Shown one piece after another: positions 56,456-64,000 of a stretch of DNA of 64,000 nt (the stretch's first letter is position 1; every line of letters starts with the position of its first letter). A program made the position numbers and the translations under genes. The stretch spans positions 868,001 to 932,000 of the forward strand of contig VJWM01000044.1 of assembly GCA_010909165.1 (NCBI GenBank). The letters run 5' to 3'. Source of the DNA: Anthoceros angustus. Lineage: Eukaryota; Streptophyta; Anthocerotopsida; Anthocerotales; Anthocerotaceae. The notes beneath the pieces were generated by a model. It was not told the origin of the DNA, did not search any database, and saw only the letters and a program-made list of their open reading frames with translations.

Positions 56456-56790
56456 TCTTCCCAAGATTCCCGGCAGCAGATGGAATCGAGCCAACCCTCA
56501 AGCGTCCAACCGATGGCGACAGAGGCGACCGCAGCCAAGCCTCCCAAAAGAAGAATCCGGAGAGCATAGGTGCCCATATGAGTGCCCTAAGAAATTAATA
56601 GCGTCTAAGGTAATATAGGCCTAAGAAAATAATACCGTCTAAGGAAATATATAGGCAGAGTAATAAGTTAGCGAGAAGGCCACCCCTGACGAGCGGCTCG
56701 GTCCCAAAAAGCTGGAGCTCCGCCTCAAAGAAGATGGAAAACGTCAGAATTTATATGGTGTCCCTTGGGGCATAGTAGTAACGGTATTGG
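56456..56790 (-). repeat. third copy of the eS10 upstream region
   Basis: Aligns with 52576-52912 and 54331-54648, with small indels, and again runs directly into an LTR start. Confidence 0.85.
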
Positions 56791-57358
56791 TGAAATAAAG
56801 TGGAAAGGTAAAAAGTTGAAAAAAGGTAAAAAGTTAAGTTAGTAGCTGCCCTGTTAAGAAGATGCATGTGTTGCATGCTTCATGCAATCTCTTGTTAGAG
56901 AGGAATTGCTATAGCCACAAATGAAGAACTGCCTAGAGAGGACTCTTAGTGATTAGTGGTCTGTAAGAATCCCTAGATTTAACAGCTGCCTAGTTAAGGA
57001 CAGGTTGCGGGATATAAAAGGGCTAGAGCAAGAGCTCATTCTTTGAGAGAGCAGGCAAGTGTGCGCTGCAAGCCTTGTGTTGAGAGAGCTGTCGAGAGCT
57101 AGCTAGTGAGCTTGTCATGGAATCAAGGCGTGCGTTGGGCGTAGATAGCGATTCCATCGTTGTATTCTTGCAATAAAGCGGCACCTCGAGGAGGTGGCAC
57201 GTCGTTAATGGATGGCGGGCTACTTGGAGCCTAGTCTTTGTGTTGTGAGGTTGAGGCGTTGAGAATCGTGCAAGTCTCTTGTGGAGTGAATTGGCGAGGT
57301 CCTAGACTGGAAGCCAAGACTTGTCGCTTCCTTCTTGGGCTGAGGGGTGTTACTTTAG
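56791..57358 (+). mobile_element. Ty3/gypsy 5' LTR
   Basis: About 568 bp. TATA box TATAAAAG at 57013-57020 in the U3 part. Polyadenylation signal AATAAA at 57172-57177. It ends just before the primer-binding site. This is the LTR attached to the long internal region that follows. Confidence 0.88.
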
Positions 57359-57370
57359 TGGTATCTGAGC
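57359..57370 (+). promoter_or_regulatory. primer-binding site (initiator-Met tRNA type)
   Basis: TGGTATCTGAGC differs by one base from the common plant retrotransposon site TGGTATCAGAGC, which pairs with the 3' end of initiator methionine tRNA. It sits exactly at the LTR/internal border. Confidence 0.8.
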
Positions 57371-57408
57371 GTAGTCCATTCCTCCGGAGTGACTAGAGAG
57401 TGCACAAG

Positions 57409-58440
57409 ATGGTCAATGAGAAGCGTAAGGAGAGGCTGAAGAAGCAGCAGTCTCCCGCCGATCATCCGCCTCAATCGCCTGAAGATTCATCATCGTCGGA
57501 ACAAGAGGAAGTGAGAGCGCCGCCTGAGAGCACAGCAGGCCCATCTGGAGAGAGTCAGAGGAATGGAAGAAACGGATGGTGGCAGTACTTTATCAAGTTC
57601 TTCCATGTGTCTTGGACGATGTAATGACTTCAAGGAAGAAGACAAAGAAGAATCCAGAGCCCACAACTCAACAAGGCGAAGATGCGGAAGGACAACAAAA
57701 AGAAATCTTTCCGGCGAATTCAGCGGGCATCTTCAAAGTGGCTCCAAAGTCGAGCATGAAGTTAGCTCTACCAGTACTTAGGTACTGTTGGCAATTTCTT
57801 AAAGGGCTATGCTTTAGTCTGGTAACGGAGTTTATGGTGCTAATGTTGCCCAGGGTAACCGAGCACACATACCATCACAGAGTGGGCATCTTTCAAAGAA
57901 GCCCTCAAGCGGTTCCAACTGCGAATGCTTCGCCTATAGACAGCCTTGACAATATCAAGCAGTGCAATCGACGAGATTATGTAAGTACCTTGTGAAGTTG
58001 TCATGCACCGCACTACCATGAGTGAAGATGACAAATTGCATCGCTTCATGGCTAGTTTGAAGGATTGGGCTGCTAACAGAATTGAGTTGCGTAGTCCAAC
58101 TACATTGGCGAGGCCATTACAGCGGATGCCATTCAAGATACTTTCCATTCTAGTACATCCAACTCCTCCAGAAGATTTCGAGGCGTGCAGGTGGTGGTAT
58201 GCCCGGACTAGAGGAAGCTCTAGTAGTGCAGAGGAGCGCTAAGGACAGGCGGAAATGGAATTGCAAGAGGCAATTCAAGAGGAAATTTCCGGAAGAAATC
58301 GAGGAGCACAGAGGTCATGAGCTGAGAACTTAGGGTTCTCTAAAGGAGTATGCTACTCATGTGGAGAGCCAAGACATTATGCAAATGATGCCCGAATGCT
58401 GAACAGACTCTCAACGTAGCAGAAGGAGATCTATAGCCCC
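57409..58440 (+). pseudogene. Ty3/gypsy gag remnant
   Basis: Starts at ATG 57409 with a basic, then Ser/Pro/Glu-rich N-terminus, and runs in pieces through several frameshifts. A CCHC zinc-knuckle trace (CYSCGEPRHYAND) lies at about 58351-58390. One base is missing just before the last cysteine, so the knuckle is interrupted. The capsid part (about 57900-58250) is fragmentary. It cannot give an intact Gag as sequenced. Confidence 0.8.
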
Positions 58441-58544
58441 GTAGACTCAAGATTATGGAAGTGGCTGGATCCGAGGATCCCAAGTGATGGGATCGGCCAC
58501 ATGTTGCGAAGGCTGCATGTGGTGAGTCTCAGAGTGCTAAGGAC

Positions 58545-60190
58545 AACACTATCCGGAGGGCGGGTGGAGAGCTCATGTACATACATGGATGTCTCAATGG
58601 AGCAGAAGCGAGGATGTTGCTTGACTTAGCAGCAACACATAATTTCATTTCTCCTAGCAAGGCAAGCAAGCTTGGTTTGACATGGGCTAGTACATCTGAG
58701 TCATGTAGAGTGAAACAAGCTAAAGGAATCTTTGCAACACAGGTGGTGCAAGAAGTGCCGTTGCAGATAGGGAATTGGAATGGAGCAATGAGCTTCACGG
58801 TTGTAGATATGGATGATCATGAAATCATCTTGGGCTTAGAATGGATGAAGGCCAACAAGGTATGTGTGAACGTGGACTCACGCACCATACAGATCTTAGG
58901 AGATGAAGAGCACAAAGTGAGTTGTGCAGTTCTCAAGCAGAGGCTTGGAGACAACATTGATGATATCATCTCTAAGAAAGAGCTCAAACGTTGTGTAAAG
59001 GATGGAGAGGAACTCTTTTTACTTGTGCTGCAAGGACTAGAAGATGGTCTTGAGATGGAGTCTCGAGGCGCAAAGATTCCAAGGAAGTGCAGTCTTGAGG
59101 ACAACACTATTCGGAGGCGGGTGGAGAGCTCATGTACATACATGGATGTCTAAATGGGCGAGCGAGGATGTTGCTTGACTTAGCAGCAACACATAATTTC
59201 ATTTCTCCTAGCAAGGCAAGCAAGCTTGGTTTGACATGGGCTAGTACATCGAGCCATGTAGAGTGAAACAAGCTAAAGGAATCTTTGCAACACATAGGTG
59301 GTGCAAGAAGTGCCGTTGCGGATAGGGAATTGGAATGGAGCAATGAGCTTCACGGTTGTAGATATGGATGATCATGAAATCATCTTGGGCTTAGAATGGA
59401 TGAAGGCCAACAAGGTATGTGTGAACGTGGACTCACGCACCATACAAATCTTAGGAGATGAAGAGCACAAAGTGAGTTGTGCGGTTCTCAAGCTTGGAGA
59501 CAACATTGATGATATCATCTCTAAGAAAGAGCTCAAAGCGTTGTGTAAAGGATGGAGAGGAACTCTTTTTACTTGTCTTGCAAGGACTAGAAGATGGTCT
59601 TGAGATGGAGTCTCGAGGCGCAAAGATTCCAAGGAAGTGCAGTCTTGAGGACAACACTATTCGAGGGCGGGTGGAGAGCTCATGTACATACATGGATGTA
59701 TAAATGGAGCGAGCGAGGATGTTGCTTGACTTAGCGACAACACATAATTTCATTTCTCCTAGCAAGGCAAGCAAGCTTGGTTTGACATGGGCTAGTACAT
59801 CGAGCCATGTAGAGTGAAACAAGCTAAAGGAATCTTTGCAACACAGGTGGTGCAAGAAGTGCCGTTGCAGATAGGGAATTGGAATGGAGCAATGAGCTTC
59901 ACAGTTGTAGATATGGATGATTATGAAATCATCTTGGGCTTAGAATGGATGAAGGCCAACAAGGTATGTGTGAACGTGGACTCACGCACCATACAAATCT
60001 TAGGAGATGAAGAGCACAAAGTGAGTTGTGCAGTTCTCAAGCAGAGGCTTGCTGATATCATCTCTAAGAAAGAGCTCAAACGTTGTGTAAAGGATGGAGA
60101 GGAACTTTTTTTACTTGTGCTGCAAGGACTAGAAGATGGTCTTGAGATGGAGTCTCGGGGCAAGATTCAAGGAAGTGCAGGTCTTGAATG
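58545..60190 (+). mobile_element. Ty3/gypsy protease block in three tandem copies
   Basis: The word GGTGGAGAGCTCATGTACAT occurs at 58563, 59120 and 59670 (spacing 557 and 550 bp). Each copy encodes a retropepsin-like segment LLDLAATHNFISPSKA, FTVVDMDDHEIILGLEWMKAN, and a charged tail. The active-site triplet reads D-L-A where D-S/T-G is expected, so the protease would be inactive. Copies 2 and 3 have short deletions and are joined at CTTGAGGACAACACTATTCG. Confidence 0.88.
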
Positions 60191-60202
60191 AGTTCAAGGA
60201 CT

Positions 60203-61360
60203 TGATGCGATGAGTTGCCTCCTTTACCTCCTAGAAGAATTGTAGATCATGAGATTGATCTCAAGCCGGAAGTACACGCCTTCAAGGCGCCATATAGATT
60301 ATCGCGGGATGAGCTACAAGAGTGAAGAGACGGATGTCTAACGCTAGCCAAGGACTATGTAAGAATCTCAAAGTCCCCATTTGGTGCGCCAATATTGTTC
60401 ACGCAAGAAGAATGGAGGATTGAGGTATGCTTGGATCTTTGTTCTTAGCTATAACAAAGTGTGACTTTGTTAAGGAAGAGATAGACTTCCTAGGATTCAT
60501 TGTCTCTGCGGATGGTATCGGGATGGATCACGATAAGGTAAAGGTTACAGAGTTGGCTGCCGCCAATGTGCACGAGTGCGTATGTTTTTGGGATTGGCTA
60601 GCGTGTCAGGAAGATTTGTACGATGTTTGCCAAGATTGCGCCCCATTAATCGATCTCTTGAAGAAGGCGAAGGCTTGGAAGTGGGATGATGAATGTCGAG
60701 GGCATTCGAGTTTAAGTTGAAACTCAGACTACCCCAAGATTGGCAATCTATGATCCAAGAAGGATATAGAAGTATATCTTGATGCATGATGAGTTGCCTC
60801 CTCTACGTCCTAGAAGAATTGTAGATCATGAGATTGATCTCAAGCCAGGAAGTACATCGCCTGCAAGAGCGCCATATAGATTATCGCAGGATGAGCTACA
60901 AGAGCTGAAGAGACAGATGTCTAACCTGCTAGCCAAGGACTATGTAAGAATCTCAAAATCCCCATTTGGTGCGCCAATATTGTTCACGCGCAAGAAGAAT
61001 GGAGGATTGAGGTTATGCTTGGATCTTTGTTCTTAGCTATAACAAAGTGTGACTTTGTTAAGGAAGAGATAGACTTCCTAAGATTCATTGTCTCTGCGGA
61101 TGGTATCAGGATGGATCCTGATAAGGTAAAACCATCTGAGTTGGCTGCCTAACAAATGTGCACGAGTGCGTATGTTTTTGGGATTGGCTAGCGTGTAAGA
61201 TTTGTACCGATGTTTGCCAAGATTCATTAAGCGATCTCTTGAAGGAGAAGGCTTGGAAGTGGGATGATGAATGTCGAGGGCATTCGAGTTTACGAGTTGA
61301 AACTCGGCACTACCCCGATGGCAATCTATGATCCAAGAAGGATATAGAAGTATATCTTGA
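60203..61360 (+). mobile_element. Ty3/gypsy reverse-transcriptase block, two tandem copies, core deleted
   Basis: Two copies about 578 bp apart (from about 60203 and 60781). Each starts at DELPPLRPRRIVDHEIDLKP and SPFGAPILF.RKKNGGLR, the RT fingers. Each then jumps to ITKCDFVKEEIDFLGFIVSADG, the end of the palm/thumb. The central palm with the YxDD catalytic motif is missing in both, so the same deletion predates the duplication. Neither can be active. Confidence 0.87.
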
Positions 61361-61800
61361 TGCGATATTGCAATTGGTGGAGTGCTCATGCAAGAAGGTA
61401 GGCGGTGGCTTACGAGTCAAGGAAGTTGCATGAACATGAAAGGAAGTACCCCACTTATGAAAGGAGATGATCAGTCATCAATTGTCTCAAGATTTGGAGA
61501 CATTATCTTCTAGGAAGATCTTTTGTCATAGGACAATGTAAGCACGAGCTTCTTTACAAATCAGCTGCAACTAAGCGCAAGACAGGCTAGATGGCAAGAT
61601 TTCCTAGCAATGTATGATGTGTCTATCAAGTACAACCCAGGGAAGGAGAATCTTATGGCAGATGCTTTGAGTCGCAAGCAGAATTTAAGTTTGATAACTG
61701 CTTTTACGCTGAAGAGGCCTAAGCTAGGTGCAACACATATGGTGATTGAGCCAAGGGCACTCACACGCAGATTAAGGAAGCTTATCCGCGAGATCCATTA
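61361..61800 (+). mobile_element. Ty3/gypsy RNase H remnant
   Basis: Traces of an RNase H region, ending in the typical motif YDVSIKYNPGKENLMADALSRK at about 61610-61680. Frameshifted upstream; the first catalytic part is fragmentary. Confidence 0.8.
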
Positions 61801-63156
61801 GTACAGGATTGGATCAATGAAGTGGAGCAATCGGGATCTAAGTTTAAGCTTAGAAATGGCTTATTGATGTTCAAGCAAAACAGGATTGTGATTCCTGATT
61901 CTCATGTGTTGAGTAGGAAGTTGCTTGCAGAGTGTCATGATGTGCCAAGTGCAGTCATAGAGGAATTGACCCAACTTATGAGAAGTTGAGAAAATCGCTT
62001 TATCGGCTCGAATGTACAAGCATACCGTTGAGTATGTTAAGTCTTGTGTAGAGCCGCCAGGATAAGGTGGAGTAGACAAATCCGAGGTTTGTTGCAACCC
62101 TGCCTATTCAAGTGGGCCTTGGAAAAGTATATCAATGGATTTCATTATGCCATTGCCACCAAGAATGGACACACTATCATGACGGTGGTTGATAGATTCA
62201 AGCAAGCACACTTCATCCCTACAAAGAAGCGGTGAAAGCTCAAGTTGCTCGATTGTTCAAGAAGCATGTATATATGTTACATGGACGCCTATGCATTGTG
62301 AGTGAGAGATCCCAGTTCTGCGAGTTTTGGCAATTTTATGAAGAGCTTAGGAGTGCAATTATGTATGAGCACAACAGACCACCCCGATACGTATGGATCA
62401 ATCAGAGAGGGTGAACAGAATCCAAGAAGAATACTTACGACACTATGTACAGATGGACCAGTGAGACTCGAGCAATCATCTTGAGGATGCATAATTTTGT
62501 TATAATAACACTGTACATAGCTCCACAGGCTACACACCTTTTCGTGATGTAGAAGCAATGGACGTAGTTTCCATGTTGAATGCTGGCGTGTTTGAGACAG
62601 CAGAAGAGAACCATGTGAATTCATTGAGCAGTTAAGGGTCAGGCATGAAGTTGCTAAGAAAATATTGGCCAAGGCTAAGGACAGGCAAAAGAAGTTTGCT
62701 GACAGGCACAAGTTCAAGTAGGTGACAAGGTGTGGGTGAAATTGAAGAATGTTCCACTACCACAAGGGCTGACCTCAAAGTTAAGGCCTAAGTATGGAGG
62801 ACCTTTCGTAGTTTTGAAGTGCATCGGAGATGTGGCTTACAAACTATAGCTACCTAAATGGATCTTCTCTCATAATGTGTTTCATGTCTCTTTGCTGAAA
62901 TCATTTGTGATTTTGAAAGAGAATGAAGATATGAATAAGAAGGATTATGTCATCCTGGTTCAACACAATCAAGGTTTGCTGGAAATTGTTGAATTCCTGG
63001 CAGAGAGAGAAGTTCATCGTCTGGTAATGTACCGGTATCCGTAAGGCTTTGTGGTTATGCAGATCCTATCTGGGTTTGACTTGAAGATGTGCAACAAGGA
63101 TCATGGATGATCTCGCATTACACTGGAGGTCATTGAGGACAATGACATCTTCCTAG
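61801..63156 (+). mobile_element. Ty3/gypsy integrase remnant
   Basis: Traces of the HHCC zinc-binding domain (CHDVPS, KHTVEYVKSCVE; about 61930-62060). The catalytic core follows (SMDFI-like, NGHTIMTVVDRFKQAHFIPTKK at about 62120-62235; SLGVQLCMSTTDHP at about 62345-62390), then the C-terminal domain (KKFADRHKFK, VWVKLKNVPLPQGLTSKLRPKYGGPF, FSHNVFHVSLLKSF; to about 62905). Frameshifts and stops interrupt it many times. The tail (62900-63150) is degenerate with no clear chromodomain. Fragments of the same family lie at 1-160 and 1298-1530. Confidence 0.85.
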
Positions 63157-63157
63157 T

Positions 63158-63168
63158 GGGGGAGAGAG
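63158..63168 (+). promoter_or_regulatory. polypurine tract
   Basis: GGGGGAGAGAG, 12 bp before the first base shared by the LTR copies. It primes plus-strand synthesis in LTR retroelements. Its position suggests the LTR proper may start at about 63169. Confidence 0.7.
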
Positions 63169-63180
63169 TACGAGTACTAG

Positions 63181-63852
63181 TGAAATAAGGTAGAAAGGTG
63201 AAAAATTAAAAGAGGTAAAAAGCTAAGTATTAGCTGCCCTATTAAGAAGATGCATGTGTTGCATGCTTCATGCAATCTCCTGTTAGAGAGGAAGTTGCTA
63301 CAACCACAAATGAAGAGCTGCCTAGAGAGGACTCTTAGTGATCGGTGGTCTGTAAGAATCCCTAGATTTAACAGCTGCCTAGTTCAGGTCAGGCTGCGGG
63401 ATATATAAGGGCTAGAGCAAGGGCTCTGAGGAACAAGTTAGACTCACTCTTTGAGAGAGCAGGCAAGTGTGCATTGCAAGCCTTGTGTTGAGAGAGCTGT
63501 GGAGAGCTAGCTAGTGAGCTTGTTGTGGAGTCAAGGTCAGTAGCCAGTTGGGCATAGATAGTCAGATAGGTCAGTAGCCCGTTGGGCATAGATAGTCAAA
63601 TTCCATCGTTGTATTCTTTCAATAAGAGCACCTCGAGGAGGTGGCTGCAGTCGTCATGGATGGCGGGCTACTTGGAGCCTAGTGTAGTGTTGCTTGGAGC
63701 CTAGTCTTTGTGTTGCTTAAGCCTAGTCTTGTGTTGTGAGGTTGAGAGTGCTGAGAATCGAGCAAGTCTCTTGTGGAGTGAATTGGCGAGGTTCTAGACC
63801 CGGAAGCCAACACTTGTCGCTTCCTTCTTGTGCAGCGAGGGTGTTACTTGAG
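63181..63852 (+). mobile_element. Ty3/gypsy 3' LTR
   Basis: Starts TGAAATAAGGTAGAAAGG and aligns along its length with the LTR at 56791. It is about 100 bp longer, through a local duplication at 63535-63600 (GTCAGTAGCC...TTGGGCATAGATAGTC twice) and repeats of TTGGAGCCTAGT near 63670-63730. Divergence from the 5' LTR is clear, so the insertion is not recent or the two LTRs belong to different copies. Confidence 0.85.
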
Positions 63853-64000
63853 TGGTATCGGGCGTAGTCCATTCCTCCGAGTGACTAGAGTGCACAAGAT
63901 GGTCAATGAGAAGCGTAAGGAGAGGCTGAAGAAGCGGCGTCTCCGCCGATCATCCGCCTCAATCGCAAGATTCATCATCGTCGGAACAAGAGGAAGTGAG
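63853..64000 (+). mobile_element. second primer-binding site and gag start after the 3' LTR
   Basis: Directly after the LTR comes TGGTATCGGGCG and the gag leader with ATG (about 63899) coding for VNEKRKERLKK, running off the window. The element therefore continues as LTR-internal-LTR-internal. Confidence 0.85.

Noticed and set aside
58575-59153. Intact host gene encoding an aspartic-protease-like protein
   Set aside because: It is one of three tandem copies of a retroelement protease block, between gag and RT remnants, with an altered active-site triplet.

Overview
This is plant nuclear DNA, probably from a seed-free land plant (hornwort, lycophyte such as Isoetes, or fern). It has intron-rich genes with short introns, plant-type Golgi N-glycan enzymes, a plastid co-chaperonin relic, and two very large pentatricopeptide-repeat (PPR) genes of the PLS class. 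One of these ends in a DYW domain with a KPA-type PG box and a GRP C-terminus instead of D-Y-W. As I recall the literature, this DYW:KP variant is restricted to lineages with U-to-C organellar RNA editing, which is the best taxonomic clue in the window. The species itself cannot be named from sequence alone.

Layout. 1-2.4 kb: decayed Ty3/gypsy integrase fragments and AT-rich DNA. 2.5-4.9 kb (-): core alpha-1,3-fucosyltransferase, seven exons. 4.9-6.7 kb: T-rich DNA and a minisatellite. 6.7-11.6 kb (-): a KNL1/Spc7-like kinetochore scaffold with MELT-like repeats. 11.9-15.8 kb (-): Ku70. 16.3-16.9 kb (+): broken plastid Cpn20 gene. 17-22.4 kb: no convincing gene, but palindromes, a SINE-like repeat family with tandemly amplified heads, and tandem duplications. 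22.4-23.05 kb (+): ERD15/PAM2 protein. 23.5-26.4 kb (-): histidinol dehydrogenase, divergent from a TRAPPC8/TRS85 gene at 26.7-34.0 kb (+). 34.6-38.2 kb (+): the DYW:KP PPR gene. 40.05-46.6 kb (-): its giant paralogue, which has a truncated DYW region. 47.4-51.1 kb (+): Golgi alpha-mannosidase II. 51.6-52.6 kb (-): ribosomal protein eS10.

From 52.9 kb to the end the window is a patchwork. A Ty3/gypsy LTR lies in the eS10 upstream region. The unit [mannosidase 3' end - eS10 - eS10 upstream region - LTR - gag start] is then repeated in truncated forms joined at short microhomologies. After that comes a decayed Ty3/gypsy internal region with a triplicated protease block and a duplicated RT block that lacks the catalytic centre. 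The window ends in a 3' LTR followed directly by a second primer-binding site and gag start.

The fucosyltransferase and mannosidase II belong to one pathway (Golgi N-glycan maturation), but the other genes are unrelated housekeeping functions, as expected for a eukaryotic chromosome. The two PPR genes share an N-terminal region and face each other tail to tail, so they look like inverted duplicates that diverged in their C-terminal editing domains. Differences between the duplicated blocks (inside the giant PPR gene, eS10 and mannosidase copies) are mostly single-base losses in homopolymers. Apparent frameshifts there may therefore be sequencing or assembly errors rather than biology.
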